A stretch of DNA of 64,000 nucleotides, taken from positions 80,564,209 through 80,628,208 of the forward strand of contig NC_090022.1 of the NCBI RefSeq assembly GCF_037176765.1, given 5' to 3'. A program made the position numbers and the translations under genes. The stretch comes from Anolis sagrei (Eukaryota; Chordata; Lepidosauria; Squamata; Anolidae). The notes beneath the pieces were generated by a model. It did not search any database. It was not told where the DNA came from and saw only the letters and a list, made by a program, of their open reading frames with translations. Every line of letters starts with the position of its first letter. Position 1 is the stretch's first letter. Below are positions 50,871-63,482 of the stretch, piece after piece.

Positions 50871-53084
50871 AGTTTGATTTTTTTCACCCACCTTTGATTG
50901 GGAAAGTTTTAAATAAATAAACTTTATTGGCCATCTGAAGTCTATCCTGATGATAATTGTTGTATAATTGATCTGTATTTTGATTTATTAGAAAATAAGC
51001 AGGGTAATATGCTTTGTAAACCATCTTTTAAATGTTTTTATGTCAAAATATAATTCATGGGATTTTTAAAAAGAGAGGGGAATGTAGCATGGAGAGCATT
51101 CAAGTAAACAGTTTAAGGTAAGACTCTAAATTAGGGTTTGGGCAAAGGTAGATTGAGACTTACCAGTAGATTTCTGGATGTTTTGCAGTTGATTGGTATG
51201 AGTTTCTGTCCTTCCTTTGTTCATCAATACTGCAATAACACCTAAAATAGCATTCAGGAAAAAGACAGTTTTGGGGAATCAGCAGTATATGTAACTATAT
51301 GCCTTTTGTACATTGTTCTGGCAGGTAGGATATTGAGTTTTTCTGCTCTGCACATTTTTCAAAAGTTCCCCTTTGAGTTCTGGGATGAACAGTGATCCAA
51401 CTTTACTTTGCACATAGCTCACTAGAGGGCACTAAAGGCACTCCTTATAATTATTGCTTTGAAGTTTACATTCCACATACATTTCATTTCATTTTATTGG
51501 AGTGGAGGAGTTTTCTGGTTTTACTATTTTGAATTGTTCCAATTGAAAGCAACTTTCCACAATACTATACAAATGAAATTGCACCCCAAAACCAAACCAG
51601 AAGCTTTAGCTGGGGTTTGCCATTCCTTTGGATGTTTGTTACTAACAGCTTTATTTGGGGCAAAGATACTATAAATGGATAATTTGGGTAACAAGAGTAC
51701 AAAAGAGTGTATGAAGAATTACAGCAGTTACATCACTACTCTTTCCTCTCTCCCACACAGCAGTTCATTAAATTAGGAGGAAAAATGAGGAATATGTCAG
51801 ATTGGAAGTTTTGGCATTTCTGCACCACTCCACTTGTTCCAAGAGAAAAGGAGAGAACTATATTGCTTGAGAAGCTAGTTAAGAAAGGAGTGGGTGGGAG
51901 CTGACACATGTGACAATTCTGTATGGCATATGTTTGGTTTCACTATCACAATGTACACCTCTATCCCCAAAATATTCCGTTCTGACAAATTTCTAGAAAG
52001 CTGTGCAATGTGTTTTTGAGCTTCACCAGGCATTCATATTTTAATATATGTCTCTCTTCCCTTGGTAAGAAGAGTGAATGAATCTCAAGATAATTGTGCA
52101 AACTTTCAGCTCAAGTTTCTAGCATTGCAGTAACCTCAGTTTTAGACCCTTTCCCATTGCATCATTATAGCACCATGATTCCACTTCAACTATCAGGGCT
52201 ACAGTCTATGGAGGTCTCAGGAGAGCAGGTTAGGAAGTCACTGGTTGTGAATTATAAACACTGCTCCAGAAGGTGAAAATCCCAGGATTCTATAGGATGA
52301 CAGTTAAATTTAAATTGTATTGTAATGTAAAAAGGGCCCAGGTTTCAAGAAACACACAAGAACAGTATTTGCTGGTGTACACTTACATGAAACATCACCA
52401 GTGTGATGTCATATAATGTCCCATTGTGAAACTTTGTAAGTGTGATTTTTTTAAAAAAATGCTGTTAACAGACTGAAAAAAAGTTTCTAACCACGCAGAA
52501 GCACAAATAGCAGCAGCTGCGAGGAAGAAATGGGGAGTGATCAACCTTATTCAATACATTATTCAATTCTTTTCCTGCCTTGCCCAGTGAAATGGAAAAT
52601 AAAAGAAATATTTTTCACCCAACCCTCATTCCTCTATGAAGAAAATAAAGTTATCAATTTTTAAAAGCCTTCACAATTCATTTCTTTCATTTTCCAATTT
52701 ACATCTTTTTTTTTCTTTTTTTGGCCTCAGTAAACCCATAGCTGACAATGTGATGATATACATTTTGTCTCAGATTGCTGAGGAAAAAGAAACTATCTTG
52801 AGGCAAAAACAACAGAGACAGCGCTGGAGAGGATGATGGGCTTTTGTGTTAGTTTATGGAGCTGTAGAAGTCTTTTTTTGAATGGGCAAGGACAGCATAA
52901 AAGATTTTATTCAGTTGAATAAAGATATTTCAGGCTTAGCTCTGGCAGAAGTAATATATTCCGGCAATGCATTAAGCAATATAAAATAAAATAAAAATTA
53001 AACTCTATAAAACGCTGGGTTCATCTTATCCCTCTCACCTCAAAGGCAATACAAGTATTATGACTTGATATGAGGAACAATCAT
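50871..53084. other. intergenic between the two TIM genes, left part
   Basis: One decayed MITE (about 52140-52320); no ORF with family features and no extra IgV exon. Confidence 0.4.
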
Positions 53085-53428
53085 ATGATATGAGAACCCT
53101 CTCTTGGTCCCACCACCTGCTCAAGCACGCTTATGGGAACACAGGAGAGGGCCTTTTCGACGGCTGCTCCCAGGCTGTGGAACTCCCTCCTAAGAGGGAC
53201 CAGGATGGCCCTATCCCTGCTTCCTTCTGCAAGCAGGTCAAGACCTTTTTATGTCTATATGCATTTGGGAAAAGGTTAAGGGGTGGGCTTTAGGGAGGTT
53301 GACTGGGATTGGAGGAAATATGAGTTTTAAATGCCATTTTAGTGTATTTACTGTATTTTAATTGTGTTATTACCACACTGTTATTTCATTTTTTTAACTT
53401 TTATATTGTATCTTTTAAACTTGTTTAG
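53085..53428 (+). mobile_element. L2-like LINE fragment
   Basis: The stretch 'GAGAGGGCCTTTTCGACGGC' to 'TGTGGAACTCCCTCC' and 'CAAGACCTTTTTATG' corresponds to the C-terminal RAF...LWNSLP codons of L2-type elements. It is followed by the Sauria SINE. Confidence 0.55.
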
Positions 53429-53692
53429 TGGAGCCTCCAGTGGTGCAATGGGTTAAGCCCTTTTGCTGACAGGACTGATGACTGACAGGTTGCAGGTTTG
53501 AATTCAGGGAGAGCGTGGATGACAGCTCTGGCTCCCCATGTGGGGACATGAAAGAAGCCTCCAATAAGGATGGTAAAAACATCAAAACATCCGGGCATCC
53601 CCTGGGCACCATCCTTGCAGCTAATTTTCTCACACCAGAAGCGACTTCAGTCTTAAGTCGCTCCTGACACACACACACATACACACAGAAAA
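53429..53692 (+). repeat. Sauria-type tRNA SINE
   Basis: The head (GTGGTGCAATGGGTTAAGCC) with a box B-like GGTTTGAATTC is followed by the conserved body (CCCCATGTGGGGACATGA, AACATCCGGGCATCCCC) and the tail CACACCAGAAGCGACTT...AAGTCGCTCCTGACAC. It ends in a (CA)n-type tail. This is a full-length Sauria (ACA) SINE as I know it from lizards. Confidence 0.8.
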
Positions 53693-53748
53693 ATTGTTTA
53701 GTGTGGAGTGTTTGCCACCTTGAGTCCCCATGGGAAGAAAGTGTGGTA

Positions 53749-53750
53749 TA

Positions 53751-53791
<41 letters not shown>
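53749..53791. repeat. (TAA)n left of R4 copy
   Basis: About 14 units. Confidence 0.95.
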
Positions 53792-53794
<3 letters not shown>

Positions 53795-55031
53795 CATCAG
53801 TATGGAGTTTGGCCTAGACAAATGTGCCACAGTGGCATTAAAGAAAGGGAACTCACAGCGAGGACATAGAGATGCCAAACGGACAAACCATAAGATGCAA
53901 TCAGCCAGAAGCCTATAAATATCTGGGCATAATACAGTTGGACAATATCAAGCATGGGCATGTGAAAAATATGGTCAGCAAAGAATATATCCAAAGAGTC
54001 AGAATTGTTTTGAAGAGCAAATTAAATGGCGGAAATACGATCAAGGATATCAACACCTGGGCCATCCCCGACATTAGATACATTGCTGGAATTGTGAACT
54101 GGACACAAGCAGAGCTGGATGATCTGGAGAGAGAAACAAGAAAACTGTTAACAATCCACTACTCATTACACCCACCTAGTGATGTCGACAGACTTTACTT
54201 GCCCAAAATATCAGGAGGCAGAGGGCTTCTGCAAGTGAAAAAAACAGTAGAAGAAGACAAACATGCACTGGCAGATTATGAGAAAGGCAGTCAAGAACCA
54301 GCATCGAGGGAAGTCAATAGTAATAAACTGCTTAAAGAGCAAAAGACAAAGACTGAATACTGTAAAAACACAATCCAGAGCAGAAGAGAAAACTGGTGAA
54401 AGAAGGCTCTCCATGGACAGTTCCTGGAAAAATTGAGAGCCAAATTGACAAAGAAAAAACATGGATGTGGCTCACAAATGGAACTTTGAAAAAGGAGAAG
54501 GAGGGCCTGATTCTGGTAGTCCAAGAACAAGCCATTAGAACCAATGCCATCAAAGCCAGAACTGAAAAGTTACAAAAAATGAACACGTCAAACTACTCTG
54601 GGATTTCCGAATTCAGACTGACAGAGTTTTGGAGCACAATACCCCTGACCTCACAATCGTGTTAAAAAAAAAGTATGGATCATCGATGTTGCAATCCCAG
54701 ATGACAGCAGGATTAAAGAGAAACAACTGGAAAAGCTGACACAATATGAGGATTTAAAGATCGAACTGCAAAGACTCTAGCACAAGCCAGTCAAGGTGGT
54801 CCCAGTGGTGATTGGCACACTGGTGCAGTGCCTAAAGACCTTGGCCTGCACTTAAACACAATCGGTGCTGACAAAATTACCATCTGCCAGCTGCAGAAGG
54901 CCACCTTACTGCACGCATTATTCACCAATGCATCACACTGTCCTAAACACTTGGGAAGTGTCCGACGTGTGATCCAATACAACAGCCAGCAGAGTGATCT
55001 TGTCTGCTGTGGACTCATCTTGTTGTGTTTC

Positions 55032-55034
<3 letters not shown>
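53792..55034 (+). mobile_element. R4/Dong-clade LINE copy within (TAA)n
   Basis: It lies between (TAA)n tracts at 53749-53791 and 55035-55074. The first open frame (53872-54399) gives the post-RT region (EAYKYLGIIQLDNIKHGHV, NTWAIPDIRYIAGIVNWTQ, HPPSDVDRLYLPKISGGRG). A later stretch (54630-54860) gives the endonuclease (KKKVWIIDVAIPDDSR, KPVKVVPVVIG). Stops and frame shifts separate them, so it is inactive. The 3' end matches the 21872 and 39056 copies (TTGGGAAGTGTCCGA, TCTTGTCTGCTGTG). Confidence 0.85.

Positions 55035-55074
<40 letters not shown>
55035..55074. repeat. (TAA)n right of R4 copy
   Basis: About 13 units. Confidence 0.95.
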
Positions 55075-55075
<1 letters not shown>

Positions 55076-56445
55076 TTTTAAGGATGGATGGGAATTATCG
55101 TTGAATTCTCGATTTTTTTTGGAAACAGAAGACCACTGAATGCCATATTTAGATGATCCCCGCTTCCCCCATTCCTCTGGTGAAATGAGATCCCAAGATG
55201 AGGACATGAGAGAAGGCCTTTTTGGCAGGTACTTGCAAGCTGTGGATGTCCCTCACATACAAGGAAGGTGAAGCTTCTGTTCCCATTGTTATTCCTTCCA
55301 CCTAAGGTAAAGATGGTATTATTTAGATATAATTTTGACCATGGCATGGCTGCTTTGGAGGTGTTGCACTCCTCCCATTTCTTGCTTTGTTTTAAAACTG
55401 TTAATTTGCTCCATAATTTAATTTGATAGCTTATTTGGTTATTTTTTGGACTGTTCTTTTAATTTTTGTTTGGTAGCTGTGATTTTTTTGTAACCATATT
55501 GTAATCTCCTTTGTGTCCTAGGCAGGAACAATGTCAGGATATTAAATAAGTAAATAAACAAACAAATAGACAAATGTTACTCACCCAGAGTCATCCCACT
55601 ATATACTGGTCATCAACTTTTGTAATGGTTAGGCACATAAAAATGGGGAAAACATGAATTAAAACACTTATCTAGGTCTAGAAGTTGACTACAGAATCAT
55701 GCTAGATGACTTTTAGAGAGAACATATTAACCAAATCTGCAAAAATGACACCCGCAAAAATGTAGGGCTGGCTGTATTTTATTCTAATTGAAGAATGTAA
55801 ATAACTTGCAACTCCAGTTTCTGTAAACTAAATGACTGCCATTTCTTCTCAAACTGAAATAAGCATTCTGGATAAGGCAGTCCTGCCAAGATATTACTAC
55901 TCTGGTGTTCTCAACAGAAATCTAGAGCAGGCTTTAACTACCTTTCATAAGTTGTTGTCTTCCCTGTATAAAAGGGGCTATCAACTTGTGGCCTTCTGGG
56001 TGTTATTGAGATGCACCTTCCGTCATCCTTTATGATTGGCTATGCTGGCCAGGACTAATGGATTTTCAGTCCGGAAACATCTAAAGGATTCTCACATATT
56101 TTAAGTAAACTACTCTAATTGTCAACACATCCTTTGTCATTAGCTGAACTAACAACATCAGGTTGAATGTACCTTAAATAAGAAGTCAGAAAGTCATCAG
56201 TACAATAAAAATGTCATTTCCTTTCTTTTTGTCTCTTTATATCTCAAGAGGTTAAGCTCTTGATCTCTTGCATCACATCTGCTTGACCCTTAGAAGCACA
56301 TTGTCATGGGGGTTAAGGTACATTAACCCAAAACAGAGAACTGAAGAAAAGGCAAGGCTCACTCAGCAGTTCCATACTGAATAAGACTCAAGGAGTGCTC
56401 ATTTAAAGAATACTCCTCAAGTTTGTGAATTGTAAGCATTACAAG

Positions 56446-56491
56446 ATGCATATGCTACTGTTTCATTGGGTCATGCTTCAAACTTGTATAG
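56446..56491 (+). CDS. TIM gene 2, candidate signal-peptide exon
   Basis: MHMLLFHWVMLQTCI followed by a phase-1 G and a strong donor (GTGAGT, GT at 56492). Joined to the IgV exon it gives ...MLQTCIVSTLSQNMVRG, a reasonable hydrophobic leader. Length (46 bp), phase and composition fit TIM first exons. An alternative start at 56452 exists. Confidence 0.65.
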
Positions 56492-59400
56492 GTGAGTAGC
56501 TATTTTTCATTTTTGAAGAAAAACTTGAATATCAGGATAGATGTTCTTATTTAACATGCAATAATACATGCTATGTAACCAACAATACATCATTTTAATA
56601 AGATCCTTTTAAAATGAAAATAATATACTAATAAAAGTAAATTCTTGAAATTCTGTGTTATATTTTTCAGGGAATTTCAAAAATGTTTCTGTTCATGTTG
56701 TGGAGATTTGCTATATTATGTGTTTTAAAATTTCACTATCAGCTATGATATGCTGATAGAAAGCATATGATTAAGCTGAATGTTTTTTTTAAAAAAAAAC
56801 CCTATTTCATTACACAAGTGTTTCAACAAATAGTTAGGTACCTGAGGATGCATCTACATTTTAACATTTAATTACATTGTATAATTAATGTAGTTTGACA
56901 CCAATGTGATAGAATCCTGAGTATTGTAGTTTAGCAACACACCAGCACACTTGGCAGAGGAGGATGAAAACCTTGTAAAATTACAATTCTCATGATTCCA
57001 TAGCATTGGGCCATGTCAGTAAAAGTGGTATCAAACTACATTAATTCTAAAATGTGCTCTGAGAGAATCTAATCTGTCACAATGCTGATTAACTAGTAGT
57101 AAAAATAGGAAAAATTATTTTATTGCCACACAGTCTCATAGCCTTCATGGTTGAAAACAAGGACACATGTGAAAACACAAAATCACAGTATGGTCAAGAT
57201 CATAAAGATTTTAAAGTATTTTAAAAAGTAGAGCTAATCATGCATTTTCCCTTCTGTCGTTCTTTTGATTGCAATTGTCACAGAAACAAATCTTCAATGA
57301 ATGACTTTGAGATATAATCATAACACAGAAAATAGAATTCTTAGCAGTGGCATAATGCATTTTACCACAATAATGTGCTGGTTACTAATTTCTTAGGCTA
57401 CATCCCACAAAGCAAATGCTTGTTGATGATATTGAGCTCTGAAATGATGGACCAATGACCTTGCTTTCCATTCCATTACCTGCTGCTTTGACACCCGTAG
57501 CCATCCAAATAATTATTTTGCCTTTATAGTAATGAGAACATTAGTGAAATTGTACATCTCAAGGGCCAAGGGCAAAAGCAATAAAAAGATGGGACTATCA
57601 TCCCAGTAACATATCCTACAACAAAAAAAATGCAATTCCTACTGTTACTTGGGGAATGTTGCATGAAAATTATGTGGCCCCATTTGGGGGAGTGTTTGCA
57701 TATTACCTGCGAATCCTGACAAGAAGAAATGACTTTCACAGGACTCCAAAGAATAGCTGTTCGGCAGAATCAAGACCAGAACATTTAATGCCTGTAGCCC
57801 TCTTTGGGATCACTAAGTTGAACAGAAAACTAGAATCTCAGAGATTCATTTTGCAGGTTCAGCAACATCCGTAGGAACAGAGGCAACCTGTGTAATTTGA
57901 GCCACCACAGGCATGGCATACTGACCCTCATGCCCTCCACTCAGAAAAATATTAGAAGTTACTTCATACAGAGAATAAGAAAGACATGGATTACAAATAG
58001 TTGAACTCAAGGGGAAGGGAAGGTAGCAAGAGAATGGAAGCAACAGAATGTTGCAAATCCTTGATTTCTTTGATCCTGTTGAAAGCAGTGGATTGAAGAA
58101 GGAAAACTGTTCCACCCCATTTTACTTTCTCTTTATTAGAGGGACTTTAGTAAAAATCTAAGTATCAAAGAGTGAGCATTACAAAAGGAGTTCTGGCTTC
58201 CTCCCAGAAGAGAGGATCCCTTAGGGCACTTTGAGACAGAGCTAAAAGCTGTGCGGAAATGGGTTAAAATTGCCTGCTTCCATGTGGGTTCTAGTCCCCA
58301 CCCCCAACCCAAACCCCAGGCTTCCCCTGGGGGGATGGTGGCTACATCGGAATGGCATGAAGCCACTCCAACCCCCGATTTCACCCAAAAACTTACCCAA
58401 AGGGGGCTGGCAGCCATAGAGCCTGTCTGTAACATCCTCCTGGCTGGAGGAAATAGTGACTCAGGATGGAATGCAATACTATAAGTCAATCGTCACAGGT
58501 CTAATATCCCATCAGACCTGGATCTTTCATTAAGGTCCAGATCTGATGAGGTATTTAATTAATGCAGACTAAAGTGGGAAACCCCAGTTTACTCCACATT
58601 AATTCGCTTTTACCAGAGGTGTCCTTTGGATGCTGATCAGAGTGGAAACTGATCAGAGTGGAAACTGATCAGAGTGGATGGACTCCAGGAGTGACATTAT
58701 AGTTTTCAGATCTATAGTACAGAGGGACTCATTACAATGGCTAGTCAAGCACTAAGTTACATCCAAACCATTTATTGTGCCAGTGAAAATGGCTTTAATT
58801 GGAGTCCCATTCACTACATTATCACCAGTAGGGATGATTTTTGCTGACTCCCTTCTTCTTCTCACTGGCATTTTACTTGCTATTCTCTTCATTGCCCTAC
58901 TGAATAGGGAGAGAGATTTGGCAAACTGGGTCTTACACCAATGGATCCCAAACTTTTTTGTTCATAGAACTCTTCAGCTAGCACTTAGTTTTCCATAAAA
59001 CCTTAACTTTATTTCTGTGTTTTTACTAAGCATTGTGAACCCACAGAAGTTTTTCCTTCTTTGTTCTACTCCTATTGCTTGAGTGTTTTGTATAATGTAG
59101 TAAGTTTGGAAATAAAGAGAATGTTTTAAAACTATAACCACAAAACTTTGTTTTGGCACAAGGAACTATTGGATATAACAATAAATATTTACTTTAGTAC
59201 AAGAAAATATCGGATTTACAGCTAATTTGATGAATGAAATTGCTTCGTTTTTGTACTTAAAATGATTTTGACATTTATGTCCAACAGCTGAATATATAAA
59301 TTCAACTTCCTCCTAAATTGGGGGAGGGGAGGGGAGGGGAGGGGGAAGGTTTCGAAGCCTAAGTTGAAAAGCCTGATTTGCATCAATAGGTGGCCACAAA

Positions 59401-62400
59401 AGGGAGCAGAATTTAAATATATTTTCTGGCTACTGATGGATTAGTGTTTGAAGATAACCTGCCTTTCCCCTTCCTTCACATCAGAAACAATCAAATAATT
59501 GGCCTTGTGTAGTTTTAAAAAGCTATTTTAAATTTGATTTTTTAATGAAACCTTAAGATGCTTTTGCAGAACCTTGGAACACAGTTTGGGGCCCGCTGCC
59601 TTAAACCTGGGCCTCCCAATGGAACAGCAGAAGGCTTTGCTGAAGTCTAACTCTTCAATCCAGTATAACTGGTGGGAAAAACACAAAGCATCAGATCAAA
59701 TGCTGGCTTCATTTTAATTTCATTTTTAATTTGTTTTGGATGGAAGAGATAGGGACAGTAGGCCAATGATATGTTGTGCTAATTCCATGGCTTGCTTTAT
59801 CTTCATTTTATTCCTTATCGTTATTGAAATATGCTTTGGTAATGAAGTATTTCAGATCTATTTTTAATGGAAGTGTGATTTTATACTTTCATATAAAACA
59901 GTTTTATACAACTGTTTTTATACATTTTAACAGCAAATTGTCCAATGAATTTATGTAATAATCTAACAAATTAAAGTCATAAATAAACACTGTGGTAATT
60001 AATTACTAACCATGTGCATCCAATTGATTGCTTGTTTAGATATGCCCAGTATGTGAGTTTCATTTACACCCCATACTTCTCAGTTCCCCAGTCCCCACTT
60101 AGGATTTTATGAGTTCACAGTTGTTCAGTAGTGATAGAAGCTTAAACGGAAATGTTATGTAATATAACATTTAATTCCAGTAAAAAAAACACCCAGTGTT
60201 CTTTTTCATGGAAGAAGCAGAATTATCAACTTCTGTCATAATTGTCTTCTGAACAATTGAAACATTTGTGATCATACAATCTTGTCACAGCCATTTTAAA
60301 CACTTAATGTGAGAAACATTATACAATTTAGATTTTGAATGAAATGCATTTTTTCATTTCAGAAAATGCAAATTACATGTTTAAAAGTAAAAAATCCATA
60401 TAATTATTTCTCTATTTCTTTCTTTTCAGTGAGCACTTTGTCCCAAAACATGGTAAGAGGAATGGTGGGCCAAGCTATCAATTTGCCATGCACCTACCAT
60501 GTCCGTTGGGCAAGTGATCTTACTGACATGTGCTGGGGCCGAGGCAGTTGCCCTAAGTCTAAATGCAATGATGAAATTCTTCGCACAAATGGAAGGACAG
60601 TGACATCCAAAATATCAAGCCGGTACCACCTGAAAGGCTATGTCACTAGAGGAGATGTATCACTGACTATTGAAAACCTGAATGAAAGAGATAAAGGACT
60701 GTACTGTTGTCGTGTTGAAATCAGGGGCTGGTTCAATGATATAAAAAAGACCCTGAATCTTCAAGTTGAGAGAGGTGAGTGGAATTGTTGTCTTCTGTTT
60801 ATATGTTTGCTGTTGTTACATATTTATATGTGTATTGTTGTTACAGTTTTGCTATGTTTTTTGGTGAATAACTTTGACAGCAATGAAGCAGAGAGCTAGT
60901 ATAGTGTGGTAATTAGATTGTTGCTGTAGTTGTGTGCCTTCAGGGGGTTTCCAATTTCTGGTGATCCTAAGATGAGCCTGTTGTGAGGGCTTCTTGAAAA
61001 GATTGGTTCAGCAGAGATTTTACCTTCTTCTTAAGCTGAGAGTTTGAATGACCAAATTGAAATTTTAACCCTGGCCTCGAGTGTTCAAGTCCAAAATTCA
61101 AGACATGATCCCACAGTGGTTTTCTGTGGTTAGATTACTGGGCAAGAATTTGGGAAAACAGAGTTCAAATCTTCATTAAACTCACCTTGGTCCAGCACCA
61201 AATCTTTCAAATTAGCCTACATTTCAGGTGAAGATAAAAATATGGAAAATGCAGTGCATGCTGTCATGAGCTCCTTGAAACATAGAAGAAAACACCAAAA
61301 TAAACAGAAATGCAGAACATAGAAAAAAATCACTTCCAACACAATCCTAAGTATACCTGTTCAGAAATAAATCTCCATAGTACTGAACCATAGAAATTAA
61401 AGTGGTGTCGAACTGCAATAGGGACCTCATCATATTGCTCAGAATAAGCATCCTAGGATGCTTAGAGCTTTCTTTGGGGATAGAGATCCACAGTAGCCAT
61501 CAGACAACGTCACCCCCAACCAGGATAAAAACATCGCCAGATGCTTTCCCCACAACACAGAAGGCTTTCCATGCTTCTTCTCTATTTGGGTGATACTGCC
61601 CCTGTATGATGGGAAAAGTGTCATCATGCCAGATAGCTGTTTCTCCACACCTGCTAGTAAAAAAGCACTGGGGTGGGGGGCTCCCCATGAAATGAAGCCC
61701 TAAGTGTACAGTGTAGATGCACTGCTAATCCAAAATTATTATATCATGCTGCCTTTCCTTTTAGTATATATGAGTACTTAGCAAAATGTGTGTTCAGAAG
61801 GATTGGGCAAACATTTGTGATAATGTAAAGATGCTACCATAATTTTTTGTTCTTGACTGATTTAGTTCCAAGTCCATAGGCATATTAATGTATAATGTTG
61901 TTTTGTTACAGCAACAACCACTATCTTCACCACAACTATAACCACCACATCTCAGATGACTACCACAACACTTACCACTACCTCCTTGACAACCACACCA
62001 AGAGTACCTTCTACTTTTCGCTTAACAACGAAACCTACTTCCACAGCAACCACTCCTGCTATTGATGATCCAACACTGTCCACATCTTCTGTGTCAAGAA
62101 ACATTGCAGTTACAACTATAGCTCCTTCTTTTCTCTTCACAACTGAACTTGCTTCGACAACAACCGCTTTTGCTACTGATGGAACAACATTGCCCGTGTT
62201 TTCTGTATCAAGAAGTATTGCAGCTCCTACCACAACTCCAGCTTTTCTCTTAACAACTAAACCTGCTTCTACAACAGTCCTTTCTACTACTGATGGTCTA
62301 ACACTCTCCACATCTTCTGTGTCAACAGCCAGTGCCTTTCATGTAACTGCTCCTCCATTATTAGACACCAAATCATCACCAACCAGTTTTCAAAATGACT

Positions 62401-62433
62401 TCATTACCACGGAGACTGATTCTCCTTCTACAG
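56446..62433 (+). CDS. TIM-family receptor gene 2 (HAVCR1/TIMD4-like), 3' end outside window
   Basis: Three phase-1 exons are visible: signal peptide (56446-56491), IgV (60430-60774) and a long mucin domain (61912-62433). Together they give a mature ectodomain of about 300 residues. The IgV keeps the six TIM cysteines and the full WFND motif, so it should bind phosphatidylserine with a metal ion, as known for TIM-1 and TIM-4. The mucin exon has 174 codons of Thr/Ser/Pro-rich sequence with degenerate tandem repeats. Membrane and tail exons must lie beyond 64000, so identity as HAVCR1 or TIMD4 cannot be decided here. Same strand and 6.7 kb downstream of TIM gene 1: a tandem pair. Confidence 0.88.
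56850..57062. mobile_element. palindromic MITE, copy in TIM gene 2 intron 1
   Basis: It starts 'GATGCATCTACATTTTAAC' with 'TGTAGTTTGACACCAATG' and ends 'ACTACATTAATTCTAAAATG'. Confidence 0.55.
57063..60429. other. TIM gene 2 intron 1, right part
   Basis: A GC-richer repeat-like block (58170-58640, related at its right end to the 43529 family) and the (GGGGA)n tract; otherwise nothing supported. A short hydrophobic ORF at 58777-58998 is not convincing. Confidence 0.4.
59320..59347. repeat. (GGGGA)n tract
   Basis: About five units of GGGGA/GGGAG, purine only, G-quadruplex capable on paper. Confidence 0.85.
60430..60774 (+). CDS. TIM gene 2, IgV-domain exon
   Basis: This phase 1-1 exon encodes GQAINLPCTYHV, DMCWGRGSCPKSKC, SSRYHLKGYVTRGDVSLTI and KGLYCCRVEIRGWFNDIKK. 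All six cysteines and the WFND ligand motif of phosphatidylserine-binding TIM proteins are present. Acceptor TTTCTTTTCAG and donor GTGAGT are good. Confidence 0.96.
60925..61100 (-). repeat. diverged SINE of the same family
   Basis: 'GTGTGCCTTCAGGGGGTTTCC' and 'TAACCCTGGCCTCGAGTG' are recognisable; the rest is heavily mutated. It lies in the intron after the TIM gene 2 IgV exon. Confidence 0.5.
61912..62433 (+). CDS. TIM gene 2, mucin-domain exon with tandem repeats
   Basis: The 522-bp exon (acceptor TTTTGTTACAG, donor GTAAAA, phase 1-1) encodes a Thr/Ser/Pro-rich stalk, expected to be heavily O-glycosylated. From codon 62007 a unit of 38-39 codons recurs at 62124, 62238 and, weakly, 62352; each begins with Pro-x-x-Phe-type sequence followed by LTTKP-like and STSSVS-like blocks. 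Repeat number in TIM mucin exons is known to vary within mammalian species. Confidence 0.88.
61999..62360 (+). repeat. degenerate tandem repeat inside TIM gene 2 mucin exon
   Basis: Units start at 62007, 62124 and 62238, with a faint fourth start at 62352, so spacing is 117, 114 and 114 bp. All are multiples of three, so the frame is kept. Units differ at many sites, so the duplication is not very recent. Confidence 0.7.
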
Positions 62434-63332
62434 GTAAAATGTAAAGCAGAACTACAAACAATCACTTGTTTGTGCTTTATTGTAGCTTAAATGGTTCATT
62501 GAGAGCCCCACCTTTTCATTTAAGTATCTTATTTATTTATTTTATTTCTATCCCACCTTTTTTGACCCTGGAGGGGAGCTTAGTGTTGTCATGTTGGAAA
62601 ATGCTTGACAGGTTTCTGATTTAAAACTGCACATCTGCTTTCACCCTATGTGTTGCTGCTCTCATGAAGTTTTGCATTTGTCTCGCAAAACAAACCCTGC
62701 ACATAGTAGTAGATCTCTTTGATGCTTTAATTGCTATCACTTAACTATGTTACAATTTAACTGAAAGGTAGGTTGCCTTATCATCCTGTGCTGGTGAAAT
62801 CTCTGTCCCCTAAAATTAGCTCTTTGATTGGGAAGTTGAAATGAGGAAGATTAAAAAGAGCCCTGCATTTCTTGAACAGCTCAGAATATATTTATCTAGG
62901 GTATTTATGTTAATTGCTTCAGGAATAAACTGAAGAATATGCTTGTCATATTTTTTCTGGTTAAGGTTTGTACCAAATGGTGACAGACATTTGCTATAGC
63001 TCATTATTTTATCTACTTATGCATCATATAATTTGTGGTGTTTTTTTTTTAACATATGGTTGCTCATTGGAAGACAAATATGGGCTTAATTTGTAAATGT
63101 GATTGCTGAAGTTCAAATTAGATGTTTAAAAAAGACACATATTGGGTAAAAATTATCTAGTCCCCTCAACTGAAATTTGTTAAGGATAACAAATTTGCAA
63201 ATGAAGCATACTAAATATAAGAGCTGTAGGTGAGTAAAACAGACATCTTTTGTCATCTTTTATCTATTAAAAATGTGAAATGTGCTGTCTATTAGGATCT
63301 GAAATATGTATATATGAAGAAATACTATTGAA

Positions 63333-63482
63333 GGCCCTTCCATACAGCCATATAAATCAGAACATCAAGGCAGGAAAATCCCTCAATATCTGCTTTGAAC
63401 TGGGATATCTGAGTCCACACTAACATATATTCCAGTTCAAAGCAGATAATGTGGGATTTTATTCAGCTGTGTGGAAGGGGCC
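63333..63482. mobile_element. palindromic MITE after TIM gene 2 mucin exon
   Basis: From 'AGGCCCTTCCATACAGCC' to 'AGCTGTGTGGAAGGGGCCT'; both arms are nearly complete. Confidence 0.7.

Noticed and set aside
53730-53918. ORF with an asparagine tract (and a leucine-rich one on the other strand)
   Set aside because: These are translations of the (TAA)n microsatellite.
58777-58998. Short ORF with a hydrophobic run, considered as a TIM gene 2 leader or small membrane protein
   Set aside because: No donor in the needed phase follows the hydrophobic stretch, and the exon at 56446-56491 fits better.
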